From: an uncultured Clostridia bacterium
GTDB taxonomy: Bacteria; Bacillota; Clostridia; Peptostreptococcales; Anaerovoracaceae
Reading direction: 5' to 3'
Assembly: GCA_934271235.1 (NCBI GenBank)
Contig: CAKQQT010000015.1
Coordinates: 11,033-75,032 of the forward strand
Length of the DNA stretch: 64,000 nucleotides
Every line of letters begins with the position of its first letter. Within the stretch, counting starts at the first letter, position 1. Positions 47,576 through 55,920 of the stretch are shown piece after piece. Made by a program: the position numbers and the translations under genes. The notes beneath the pieces were generated by a model that had not been told where the DNA came from, did not search any database, and saw only the letters and a list, made by a program, of their open reading frames with translations.

Positions 47576-48865
47576 TTACTGTCCTTTCTCGGTCCGGTCC
47601 AGCAGGCGCGCGAGGGCGTCGTAATTCTGTTCCATGAGATACAGATAGGTGATCTCACTTTCACTTTGTATCTTGCCGGCCTGTTTCAGCGCGCGGGTCA
47701 CCTGCGGCAGGGACTGCATGGAGTACAGGGTCTCGATCTGTGTTTCGGGGAGATCCGCCGCGCGGATGATGGTGTCGGCGAGCGCGGGGGAGCCGCAGTC
47801 CAGTATGGCAAGGCGGCTCGCAGGCAGAGCTTTCAGGTCATCCGCGAGCGAAATGATCGTTTCAAAGCTCGCTTCGGTTTCGGCGGAGCAGCCCGGAAAG
47901 GCGGCTTCGTGCGCCAGCCCGTAATCGTCGCAAAAATATTTGAACGGATAGCGGTCGGCAAAGATCAAGGTTTTGTTCTTTGCCTGCTGTGTCAGATCCG
48001 TAAACTTCCGGTCCAGAGCGTCCAGCTTTTGGATGTAAGCGGCGGCGTTGGCCTGATAGGCCGCGGCAGCAGCGGGGTCCAGAGTTTCCAGCTGCGAAGC
48101 GATCGCACGGCAGAATTCCTTGGTCATTTTGAGTGAAAGCCAGAGATGTTCGTCGATCTCTTCTTCATGGTCTTGATGATCGTCTGTCTGTGCAGACGCC
48201 TGCTGACTGTGTTCCTGCTCATGGCTGTGGCCGTGCTCCTGGTCGTGGTCGTGCTCCCCGTCCTGTGTGTAGGTCGGGAACCGCTCAGGCTGTGTCTCAA
48301 AGAGCTCCATCATCGACAGGACTTGCCTGTGCGGATCCGGATAGGCTTGCAGAGCGTCCGCGACCCAGAACTGCGAAGCGCCGCCGTTATAGATCAGCAG
48401 GTCGCAGTTCGCGATCTTGACCATGTCGGCGATCGTCGGCTGGTAACTGTGCAGATCGGCGCCGCCGGTATTCAGGAGCTGGACGACGATTTTTTTCGTG
48501 GACTGTTTCGCGGGAGCAGACGCGTTCTTTTCTGCATCTGTGCCTTGATCGGTCGCTTTGGCCGTGTTTGCCTCTGCGGCTTGACCGGCAGCTCCGCCCG
48601 GGCTTGCCTCTGCGGCAGTGCCGACCAGGATGCGGGTCCAGTCATACTCCGGAAAGTCCACACAGAGAACGGTCAGGGTGTCGCTGCCGCGTGTGTCTTG
48701 GTCCGCATCCGATGCACCGGCGCCGGGAGCCGAACAGCCGGTGAGCAGTACGATCAGGAGCAGAAAGAGCAGGAAGAACACATACCGCAGCGCGTCATAC
48801 CGTAAAAAAGGCAAGATCCCGCGCCTTTCGTGTTTTCCCGGGTAATCTGAAATAAACGATAACAT
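47576..48865 (-). CDS. znuA: Metal ABC transporter substrate-binding lipoprotein with His-rich loop
   Basis: 429 residues. The lipobox LLTGC follows one membrane segment. ZnuA-type features: VVQLLNTGGADLHSYQPTIADM with a metal His, then a His/Asp/Glu-rich loop (DGEHDHDQEHGHSHEQEH) typical of zinc-binding members, then EIDEHLWLS and LIFADRYPFKYFCDDY. An Ala-rich low-complexity insertion lies near residues 60-105. The ATG at 48865 lies just past the regulator stop; a GTG at 48895 would overlap it. Confidence 0.88.
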   Translation of the reverse strand: MLSFISDYPGKHERRGILPFLRYDALRYVFFLLFLLLIVLLTGCSAPGAGASDADQDTRGSDTLTVLCVDFPEYDWTRILVGTAAEASPGGAAGQAAEANTAKATDQGTDAEKNASAPAKQSTKKIVVQLLNTGGADLHSYQPTIADMVKIANCDLLIYNGGASQFWVADALQAYPDPHRQVLSMMELFETQPERFPTYTQDGEHDHDQEHGHSHEQEHSQQASAQTDDHQDHEEEIDEHLWLSLKMTKEFCRAIASQLETLDPAAAAAYQANAAAYIQKLDALDRKFTDLTQQAKNKTLIFADRYPFKYFCDDYGLAHEAAFPGCSAETEASFETIISLADDLKALPASRLAILDCGSPALADTIIRAADLPETQIETLYSMQSLPQVTRALKQAGKIQSESEITYLYLMEQNYDALARLLDRTEKGQ

Positions 48866-48867
48866 AT

Positions 48868-49287
48868 CTATTTGAAAGTTCCTTTCTTTTTGCACGCTTC
48901 GCAGATGCCGAACAGCAGGGTGCGATCCATATCGAGGTCAAAGCCGGAAACGGAACGGACCTGGCTCAGCAGCCGGTCGGAGGCCTCGTCACTCATGTGC
49001 AGCAGTTTGCCGCAGCCGGTGCATTTGAGGTGCATATGGCAGTGACAATGCTGGCCGTCGATGATCTGATAGGAAGATTTGCCGCCGCCGCTCTTGGCGA
49101 AGCAGGTCACGAGATTTTCTTCCATCAGCTTCGGCATCAGCCGATAGAGCGTGCTCTTGCCGGGTGGGTTCGTGATCTCAGGGTCAGCCTGCATGCCGGA
49201 TACGATCGCGTCGATGGTGTAGGCGCAGTCCTTGTGTTTCCGGAGGAACGCGAGGAGCTGGCTGCGTTGTTCGGTCTGGTAGGTCAT
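48868..49287 (-). CDS. Fur family regulator, probably Zur
   Basis: 139 residues: winged helix (STLYRLMPKLMEENLV), then the metal-binding half with HCHCHMHLKCTGCGKLLHM and the second Cys pair CEACKKK, a structural zinc site. Heading an operon with zinc-type uptake genes suggests Zur, though iron-responsive Fur cannot be excluded. A 7-1-7 palindrome just downstream of its promoter suggests autoregulation. Confidence 0.88.
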   Translation of the reverse strand: MTYQTEQRSQLLAFLRKHKDCAYTIDAIVSGMQADPEITNPPGKSTLYRLMPKLMEENLVTCFAKSGGGKSSYQIIDGQHCHCHMHLKCTGCGKLLHMSDEASDRLLSQVRSVSGFDLDMDRTLLFGICEACKKKGTFK

Positions 49288-49325
49288 AGAGGAAAATCTG
49301 CCTTTCTGCGTTTTTTACTGAAATA

Positions 49326-49340
49326 TGAGAATGATTCTCA
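49326..49340. promoter_or_regulatory. Fur/Zur-type operator
   Basis: TGAGAATGATTCTCA is a perfect 7-1-7 inverted repeat of the Fur superfamily. It lies about 10-25 nt downstream of the predicted start (near 49349), where binding would block the whole zur-znu operon. Confidence 0.8.
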
Positions 49341-49355
49341 AATTGCGATAATCCT

Positions 49356-49383
49356 ATTATACCGCCGCCCGGGAAAATGTCAA
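49356..49383 (-). promoter_or_regulatory. Promoter of the zur-znuACB operon
   Basis: On the minus strand: TTGACA (49383-49378), 16-nt spacer, TATAAT (49361-49356). Both hexamers are perfect. Confidence 0.85.
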
Positions 49384-49861
49384 GGGGTGAAAGCGCCGGA
49401 GAACGCAGGATGCCGCAGAAAAATTTCCGGATGAATCATGTACTGCTTTTTTGCGGTTTTTCAAAAATCTGCACGGGCGGAGAAAACGGGTGCGTTAAAA
49501 TGATTGACTAATAAGGGAAAATGTTCCATATTCCAAAAGGCATGATTGTCGAATCTGATCGAATCCTGTCGAAAGCACTCGATGCATGCCTGCCCGGAAG
49601 CAGACCCAATGCCAAAGTTCTGCGGATCTTTGGGATAAAAACGGGCCGGAGCTTGTAAAAATGCGAAAATGTGTGGAAAAAGTCCGGCGAGATCTCGAAA
49701 TCCTGTGCAAAAATGCGAAAATGCTCGTAAAAGCAGTACATTATGCATACGGTAAAGGAATTCCCTGGTAATCCGGAGCACCTCAGAAGCAAGAGAGGGC
49801 ATATCTTATCGGCATGATTCGATGCGGGGCTTCATATAAATGGAGCAGGGAGGGCGATGTT
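49384..49861. other. Intergenic gap before ddh with Spo0A-like tandem repeats
   Basis: No gene seen. At 49547-49583, TGTCGAA, GATCGAA, TGTCGAA and ACTCGAT recur every 10 bp; two are canonical 0A boxes 20 bp apart. Related elements continue at 49693 (TCTCGAA), 49713 (ATGCGAA) and 49723 (GCTCGTA). The stretch AAAAATGCGAAAATG occurs twice (near 49657 and 49709). Confidence 0.45.
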
Positions 49862-50860
49862 ATGCAGAAAATCAAATTGGGGATCGTCGGTTACGGCAAT
49901 CTTGGACGAGGCGTGGAGTGCGCGGCGATGCAGCACGCGGATATGGAAGTGACGGCGATCTATACACGGCGGGAGCCGGAGCGTTTGAGGGCTTTGACGC
50001 CGGGTGCGGATGTCTTGCCGATGTCGGCGCTGGACGCACAGGCGCTGGATGCGGGCAGGCCGGATGTTTTGCTGCTGTGCGGCGGGAGCGCGGAAGACCT
50101 GCCGCGGCAGAGCGCGCGTTACGCGCGGTATTATCATATTGTGGACAGCTACGACAATCATCGCAAGATCGCGCAGCATATACGCAGAGTCGAAAAAGCC
50201 GCCGAGCGAGGCGGGAAACTGGCGGCGGTTGCCATCGGCTGGGATCCGGGACTGTTTTCCTTGAACCGCGCGATCGCGGAGATGGTGCTGCCTTGCGGAC
50301 AAAATGAGACGTTTTGGGGCAGAGGAGTCAGTCAAGGACATTCCAATGCGATCCGTCAGGTGGCGGGCGTTCTGGACGGCAAGCAGTATACGGTACCGGT
50401 CCCGGCCGCGGTCGCGGCGGCACGCAACGGTCGCATCAGTTCGCTCACGGAAACGGAGAAGCATCTGCGGGAATGCTATGTTGTCGCGGAGGACGGCGCG
50501 GATCTCAACCGGATCGAGCATGACATCATGCATATGCCGGGCTATTTTGAAGGATATCATACGATGGTGCACTTTGTCAGTCAGGAGGAACTGGATCTTT
50601 ATCACCGGGAAAATCCGCACGGCGGCATCGTGCTGCGGAAAGGACGGACGGGTGCCAACGCCGAACACGACGCGCTGTATGAGTTCAAGCTCAAACTTGA
50701 TTCTAATCCGGAGTTTACGGCGGGTGTGATGGTCTGCTATGCGCGGGCGGTCTATCGACTGGCAGCAGAGGGCGCGACGGGCTGCCGCACGATCTTGGAT
50801 ATTCCGATCGCCTACGCGTTTCCGGGCGAGCGTGAGGCGCTGCTGCATACGCTTTTATAA
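49862..50860 (+). CDS. ddh: meso-Diaminopimelate D-dehydrogenase
   Basis: 332 residues. It interconverts tetrahydrodipicolinate and meso-DAP with NADPH in a one-step lysine/peptidoglycan branch. Seen: N-terminal GIVGYGNLGRGVECA, HIVDSYDNH, AIGWDPGLFSLNRA, and WGRGVSQGHSNAIRQVAGV. The ATG at 49862 has AGGGAGG upstream. Transcribed singly and convergent with the metallophosphoesterase gene. Confidence 0.94.
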   Translation: MQKIKLGIVGYGNLGRGVECAAMQHADMEVTAIYTRREPERLRALTPGADVLPMSALDAQALDAGRPDVLLLCGGSAEDLPRQSARYARYYHIVDSYDNHRKIAQHIRRVEKAAERGGKLAAVAIGWDPGLFSLNRAIAEMVLPCGQNETFWGRGVSQGHSNAIRQVAGVLDGKQYTVPVPAAVAAARNGRISSLTETEKHLRECYVVAEDGADLNRIEHDIMHMPGYFEGYHTMVHFVSQEELDLYHRENPHGGIVLRKGRTGANAEHDALYEFKLKLDSNPEFTAGVMVCYARAVYRLAAEGATGCRTILDIPIAYAFPGEREALLHTLL

Positions 50861-50899
50861 GCGGGAGCTGCGGCCGGAAGTTTCGGTCGGAAGCGATTG

Positions 50900-51772
50900 T
50901 CAGAAGATGCTTTTGGGTCCGGCCAGCGTGTGGCGGCAGACTTTGAGAAAGCTGTTTTCGTCGGCACAGAGGGTCCACTTGATAAGGCGGATCTGTCCGT
51001 AGACCAGTTCGACGCAGGTGATGGTGTTCGGATGGACACAGGATCCGGTGTTGATATAGCCCCAGTTTTCGCTTTCCGAAAGCGTAAGGGATGGGCGGTG
51101 CGTGTGCCCAGCGGCGAGGTAAGTTTGGCGGGCGCGCGCCCAGTTTTCCAGGCGCGCGCCGACCGCTTTGCGCCGATGATAGTTTTTGGCGGCGCTGGTG
51201 GGGTCTTTGATACCGGCCAGCTCCAGCGGTTTCCAGAGATAGCGGACAAGCCAGCGGGCGACCTGCCAGAGCTGATTGTTCAGCGGGTCGACCTGATGTC
51301 CGTGCAGCAGATGGACGCGCCGTCCGCCGATCGGCTCTTCGAGGATCAAGGATTCGACGGCGGATGGCAGGAAACCGGAAGCAGTACCGGCTGCAGGGTA
51401 AAACTTGGGACTGCTTTTTGCACGGTCATGATTGCCCCAGAGCAGAAACAGCCGTCCGGCTGCTGCAAAATCCGCCAGCCTGGCAAAGACATCGCTGTGG
51501 ATCTCGGCAATGTCCGCGATCCTGCGATTTTCCCATAGTTCATCACCGTCACCGAGTTCTATGTAGGTAAAATCCCGCGCATAATAATAGTTGAGAGCCG
51601 CTTCGTACAGCGGCTTGTTGTTTAGAAAACTGTCGTTCCAAGTGCCGGTTCCGCGGTGGCAGTCGCTGAACAGGACCAGCCGTGGATAGTCGGCGAGACT
51701 GAGAATTTTTGGATCATGAAACGCGCGATCGATCTGACGATCGTAAAAGGCCTTTGTGAGATTGGATTGCAT
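50900..51772 (-). CDS. Metallophosphoesterase (calcineurin-like)
   Basis: 290 residues with the full set of metal motifs: FSDCHRG, LGDGDELW, LWGNHDRA, LLHGHQVD and AGHTHRP. The layout is closest to LpxH-like phosphoesterases, but Gram-positive members of this shape have no proven substrate. The C-terminus ends in a short extension after the last motif. Confidence 0.88.
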   Translation of the reverse strand: MQSNLTKAFYDRQIDRAFHDPKILSLADYPRLVLFSDCHRGTGTWNDSFLNNKPLYEAALNYYYARDFTYIELGDGDELWENRRIADIAEIHSDVFARLADFAAAGRLFLLWGNHDRAKSSPKFYPAAGTASGFLPSAVESLILEEPIGGRRVHLLHGHQVDPLNNQLWQVARWLVRYLWKPLELAGIKDPTSAAKNYHRRKAVGARLENWARARQTYLAAGHTHRPSLTLSESENWGYINTGSCVHPNTITCVELVYGQIRLIKWTLCADENSFLKVCRHTLAGPKSIF

Positions 51773-51875
51773 ATTGGATATCCCCCTGCTGCCAGTCTAT
51801 GCGAGGCGGACGCCGCAGGTGCGGGCACGGAGCACCCGTAGTAAAATGATACGAAAATTAATGGGAAAATATGGA

Positions 51876-51948
51876 TTGACAAATAATGGAACTATTAATA
51901 AAATGTAAATATATTACACAATGTAATGGGATAGAATAGCGCTATTCT
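51876..51948 (+). promoter_or_regulatory. Promoter and palindromes before the decayed nuclease gene
   Basis: TTGACA (51876-51881), 17-nt spacer, TAAAAT (51899-51904). Downstream are two perfect palindromes: ATTACA-CAA-TGTAAT (51913-51927) and AGAATAGCGCTATTCT (51933-51948), the latter just before the ribosome site. The AT-rich composition contrasts with the surroundings. Confidence 0.55.
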
Positions 51949-51973
51949 CCTGAGAATGAAAGGAGAACCTAGA

Positions 51974-52869
51974 ATGAGAAAATATCAATTTTCAAACAGT
52001 CTGATGTTTGCCATTGTCATGCATGATCCGACCGCTTGCCGCGGATTCATTGAAAAACTATTTCCGGAGAGAAAAGTGAAAGCAATCTATTTTCCCGGAA
52101 AAGATGGAGAAATGCAGGAAACGGAAAGCAACTCCTTACAGGATGCAGTGCATGCTGCGGCAGCAGGAGTAGGAGTGGAAAAAGCAATCATTACCGGATT
52201 GGAATCCAAGTCGGTTCGTTTGGATGTCCTGTTTGAAGAAGATGATACGCTGTATGATATTGAATTACAAATGAAACGCGAGGAAGAAATCGCGAAGCGA
52301 AGCAGATATTATCATATGGCAATGGCTAGACAAACATTGAAAAAAGGACAATCCTATAGTATGCTTAAAGCAAGCTATGTAATCTTTGTCTGCTGTTTTG
52401 ATGCTTTTGACTTAGACGTGCCGATTTACCACTTTGAAATATTTGACAGTAATTTACAGTTGAAATTAGAGGATGGCTCACGTACAATGATCTTGGCACT
52501 GTGATTGGCGAGCGATAGCGAAGACAGAGCAGATGCAAGTCAGGTGCCCGAGCGAAGGCGATTGCCGAGACGAAAGACGAGAGCAGAGCCGTATCGCGTC
52601 CGGGCCAATAATTTTGAACACAAAATGTTCGAGAGAGAAAATTCCGGAAGAGTTGACGTCTTTTTATGAATTTGTAGATACTATTTTTCATATAAATACG
52701 GAAATCACACCTCATTACGCAGAGAAAATCGAAGCACTTGGCCGATGCCTAAAATTCTTTTGGGAAACGAGTTTTTGTGCGAGATTTCCGGAGCGGAACA
52801 TAGCGGTTGATGTTTTCCGGGAATATGAAGATGAAACCTGCATTACGGTTTATCAGAAGCGGAACTTAT
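51974..52869 (+). pseudogene. PD-(D/E)XK nuclease transposase-like gene, interrupted
   Basis: Starts MRKYQFSNSLMFAIVMHDP with AAAGGAG upstream. The catalytic region VRLDVLFEEDDTLYDIELQM (Asp, ExQ) is intact. The frame stops at 52504 after SRTMILAL, where family members continue with NTKCS-like sequence. That continuation (NTKCSREKIPEELTSFYEF) is found in another frame from 52617. Between them lie about 110 nt carrying the 66-nt repeat. The C-terminal part also looks degraded. Relative of the intact gene at 13425. Confidence 0.75.
52541..52606 (+). repeat. 66-nt repeat element, copy 2, inside a broken gene
   Basis: Same length as copy 1 (45115-45180), first 24 nt identical. It is preceded by GATTGGCGAGCGATAGCGAAGACAGAGC (52503-52530), itself similar to the centre of the element, so this insertion holds more than one unit. 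It splits the nuclease reading frame and so behaved as a mobile or spreading sequence. Confidence 0.75.
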
Positions 52870-52900
52870 AGAAATGTAATCCACAATGAAATGACATATG

Positions 52901-52940
52901 AAAGAGTTTTGCGGTTTGTAATCGAGAGACTCTTTTTTTT
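52901..52940 (+). terminator. Possible terminator after the broken nuclease gene
   Basis: AAAGAGT and ACTCTTT flank a 21-nt loop, followed by a run of T to 52940. The long loop lowers confidence. Confidence 0.4.
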
Positions 52941-53034
52941 GGTATTTTCGGCGGAAAGTTTAGTTGACAAAAAACTTTGCCCGCAGCGTGGCAAAGAAGT
53001 TAGACTGTTCCGCTGCGGTTCAGGACATCGGAAC

Positions 53035-53160
53035 GAGCTTGCATTGTCCCAAGATGCATTGGCCGAAATCCTTTTGAGTGAAGTATTTCAGACCTCTCTT
53101 GATGATCTGATCAAAGGAGATGTTGAAGTTATGAAAGAACAAGTCAGAAGTGACAAGAAA
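53035..53160 (+). pseudogene. Remnant of an XRE-type HTH regulator
   Basis: Translation gives LALSQDALAE joined directly to ILLSEVFQTSLDDLIKGDVE. These match the start and end of the common LSQEALAE...LSEVFGVSLDELIKGD helix-turn-helix module, with the middle (recognition helix, about 35-40 residues) missing. No start codon or full domain remains. Part of the same decayed island as the nuclease pseudogene. Confidence 0.5.
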
Positions 53161-53162
53161 AC

Positions 53163-53211
53163 AAAGGGGTTGCGCGTTAACGGTTATTTTCCGTTAACGC
53201 GCAACCCCTTT
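53163..53211. terminator. Long perfect hairpin, terminator of the transglutaminase gene
   Basis: A perfect 21-bp inverted repeat (53163-53183 with 53191-53211, ends AAAGGGG/CCCCTTT) with loop TTATTTT. On the minus strand it is followed by GTTTTCTTGTC, and it lies 37 nt past the stop at 53248. On the plus strand ATCGTTTTT follows, so it may work both ways. Confidence 0.8.
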
Positions 53212-53247
53212 ATCGTTTTTGAATCTTATCGTTCGCTCGGCTGCCCG

Positions 53248-55920
53248 TTATTTTGCCACCTTGTAGGTCACGTTCGACCAGTCGGAGTAAAGCTTCTTTT
53301 CGCCGACGATCTTGTAGGCGCGTACCTTATAGTAGTAGCGTTTGCCTTTGACGAGGCCGGAAGTGTTCTTGAGGCTGGTGCCGGCGGTATCCTTGAGCAG
53401 AGTGTAGCCGGTCGTCTTGGACGTGGACTTCCAGACTTCGTAACCGTCCGCCGTGTAAGGGACGATTGCAGCGTCGGAAACGGCAGGATCATCCGCGGCA
53501 GAAACATCTGCAGCGGAAACATCAGTACCGTTCGGGTCGAGGTCCGTCATGCCGGTACTGTCCGTGCCGTCGGTCTGCGTGTGCAGGGCATCTGCCGGAA
53601 TGACAGCGCTCCAGGACAGCTTCATAGCGCCTTTTACCGCGGTGGAGGCCGCCTTGACCGTCACCTGATCCAGTTCTTCCTGAACCGGCGCTTCAGCAGC
53701 CTTGCGGGCTTCGTAAGCAGCCAGGATCTCCTGATATTCCGCGTCGCCGGCAGCCATCTGTGCCGCCGCTTTGCTGAACAGCAGGGACCAGGTCGCCTCG
53801 TCGATGACGCCGGTGTTCGGCAGGTCGTTCATGACTTGGAACTTGATGACCGCTTCGGTCATCTGCGCAGTAAAGGAAGTTTCTTCCCCAGCGGCAGGCT
53901 GGGTGTAGCCGTAGCTGTAGTCCGAGCCGTAGGTGTAGCCGCTCGGGGTATAGTAGCCGAGTGCGGCAAGACGTTTCGCGGCAGCCTGTACGTAAGGCAG
54001 CTTCTTGGCGGAAGCGTCGCCCTCCGTCAGCGTGTATTTATAACTGTTCGGATCCAATGTGAAGCGGATCGCGTAGCCGACCGCCTGCGGCGTGAAGTGC
54101 CAGGTCGTTTTCTTGGAAAGCCGATTGCCGGTTCCGGTGCTGTAAACGCCGTCCAGTTTGTAGCCGATGTCCGGCGTGGAATACAGCGAGAAGCTGGTCT
54201 TCTTGTAACGCTTGTCGTAAGTGAAGTAGAACGTGCCGTTTTCCTCGGCGCGGAACGTGCGGTTCCTGCCGTTTACGTACATCGTCAGACTTTTCATCGG
54301 GTTGTTCTGTACGCGCACGTAGGAAAGCTTCGGGCTGTCGGACAGATCGACGGTCTCCAGCTGATTGTTGTAGAGGTAAACCTTCTGCAGGCTGCTGCTG
54401 CCGGACAGATCGACGGAAGTCAGCTTGTTCTTGTAAGCGGAGAAGCTCTCCATCTTTTGGAAGCCCGGCAGGTTCATCGCGCCGGTGAAGCCCTTGGCGT
54501 TCCAGGAGATCTTTGCCGTATTGCCGCGGCCGTTGGTCATGAAATGTCCCAGTGTGCCGTCACCCCAAGTCGAAAGATCGGAGCCGACATAGTCGCTGCT
54601 CATGATCTGCCCGTTGCTCTTGGCCTTGGTTTCGTTCCAGGTCTCCAGGAAGCTGTGCAGCGTTGTGATCTCATAGGTATCCTTGAGCCACTTCGGGAAG
54701 CGGTAATCCGGGAAAACTTTCATATAGGCGTGGCTGGTCGCGATCTGTTCTTCGCTCGGGTCGAAATACGTGTAGTTGGTCAGTCCGTTGCAAGTCCAGA
54801 CGCCGGTACGGCTGTTGTATTTGTTGGTCGTGCCGATCGTCGGATCGACGAAGATCCACTTGCCGTTGACATAGGCCTCGCACCACCAGTGGTCGCGCTT
54901 ATCGATATTGGCTTCCGTCAGCCAGTCGTAGGACGGGATCGAAAGGTGATGGCCGTAGACAAAACGCACCGGGATGCCCTGCGCTCTGGCCAGCGCCAGA
55001 AAAATCGCCGAATATCCCTGACAGGTGGTCGCGACTTTTCCCTGCTGACTGTTATAGGAAGACAGCCCCATCTCGAAATTGCGGATGTTGTCATACGGAT
55101 GCGCGTATTGGTTGGATGCGGTCTGGAATGCGACGCTGTCGTAATAGAAGTTGCTCGCGGTGTATTCATAGATCTTGAGCAGCTTGTCATAATTGGAGTA
55201 CACGCCGGCCGTGATGCGGTCGGAGACCTGCTTGATGTAGGAGATCTTGTCATAGGTCATGTCGTAATAGACAATGTTGGCGGAATCCTTTGTCTTCGGG
55301 TCTTTCAGCACGAAACGGATATCCTCGAGCGTGTTGTCCAGATAGTTTTCGATCGCGTAGTTCGCGGCGAGTTCGCGCGCTTCTTGGTTATTTTGGATGA
55401 CATCCTTGTAGCGCAGGATGCGGATCTTGCCGTTGGTGACCTTGACTTCCATATTCTTGTACAGGACGCCGGCGGTGCCGTATTTCAGTGCGGCGGCGTC
55501 TTCGGCGGTCGCATAGCGGCGGATGTAAAGGTTATAATAACCGTTAGGAATGTCGTATTCGTCCAGATTCAGATAATACAGGAAGCTGTACTGCGTGGTG
55601 CCGTCCGCGGCGGCGGTCAGCTCCGGCTCGATCAGGATGTCGAGCTTCAGATTGCCCTTGTTTTCGCCGGTCCGGTACAGGGACAGGTTGAACAGGCTGG
55701 TCTGCAGCGGAGTTTTGTAGCTGATCTTCAGCTGCGTGTTGTCTTCCACGGTCCATGCGCGCAGAAGCTCTTTGTCGAAGTCCGTGCTCGAAGAAAACGA
55801 CGTGACCTTTGCAGGCTCGTCGACTTCCGAGATCGCAGCTGCCGGAAGTGCAGGCACCGCGGTCGCCAGAAGCACGGCTGTCAAAACGGTTGAAACAAAT
55901 CTCAAAGCCTTTTTTTTCAT
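53248..55920 (-). CDS. Secreted multidomain protein with transglutaminase-like domain
   Basis: 890 residues. A signal peptide (cleavage near AAAIS, about residue 29) targets it outside. The transglutaminase-like core has Cys300 (ATTCQGYSA), His344 (RDHWWCEAY) and Asp359 (FVDPT), a complete triad. Residues about 490-560 hold leucine-rich-type repeats (LTSVDLSGSSSLQKVYLYNNQ), about 650-720 a peptidoglycan-binding-like helical domain (IKFQVMNDLPNTGVIDEATW), and the C-terminus a fibronectin-III-like domain after an Ala/Asp-rich linker. Role unknown: surface crosslinking or proteolysis. Its ATG follows the flavoprotein stop directly. Confidence 0.85.
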   Translation of the reverse strand: MKKKALRFVSTVLTAVLLATAVPALPAAAISEVDEPAKVTSFSSSTDFDKELLRAWTVEDNTQLKISYKTPLQTSLFNLSLYRTGENKGNLKLDILIEPELTAAADGTTQYSFLYYLNLDEYDIPNGYYNLYIRRYATAEDAAALKYGTAGVLYKNMEVKVTNGKIRILRYKDVIQNNQEARELAANYAIENYLDNTLEDIRFVLKDPKTKDSANIVYYDMTYDKISYIKQVSDRITAGVYSNYDKLLKIYEYTASNFYYDSVAFQTASNQYAHPYDNIRNFEMGLSSYNSQQGKVATTCQGYSAIFLALARAQGIPVRFVYGHHLSIPSYDWLTEANIDKRDHWWCEAYVNGKWIFVDPTIGTTNKYNSRTGVWTCNGLTNYTYFDPSEEQIATSHAYMKVFPDYRFPKWLKDTYEITTLHSFLETWNETKAKSNGQIMSSDYVGSDLSTWGDGTLGHFMTNGRGNTAKISWNAKGFTGAMNLPGFQKMESFSAYKNKLTSVDLSGSSSLQKVYLYNNQLETVDLSDSPKLSYVRVQNNPMKSLTMYVNGRNRTFRAEENGTFYFTYDKRYKKTSFSLYSTPDIGYKLDGVYSTGTGNRLSKKTTWHFTPQAVGYAIRFTLDPNSYKYTLTEGDASAKKLPYVQAAAKRLAALGYYTPSGYTYGSDYSYGYTQPAAGEETSFTAQMTEAVIKFQVMNDLPNTGVIDEATWSLLFSKAAAQMAAGDAEYQEILAAYEARKAAEAPVQEELDQVTVKAASTAVKGAMKLSWSAVIPADALHTQTDGTDSTGMTDLDPNGTDVSAADVSAADDPAVSDAAIVPYTADGYEVWKSTSKTTGYTLLKDTAGTSLKNTSGLVKGKRYYYKVRAYKIVGEKKLYSDWSNVTYKVAK

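Noticed and set aside
52976..52998. CTTTGCC/GGCAAAG hairpin as attachment site or terminator
   Set aside because: Short isolated stem without T-run or paired repeat elsewhere; no integrase in the window.
52807..55893. 1028-codon plus-strand open frame
   Set aside because: It lies antisense to the well-supported signal-peptide transglutaminase gene; no domains, and its long openness follows from GC-rich codon bias. Only its first part (53035-53160) holds a real HTH remnant.
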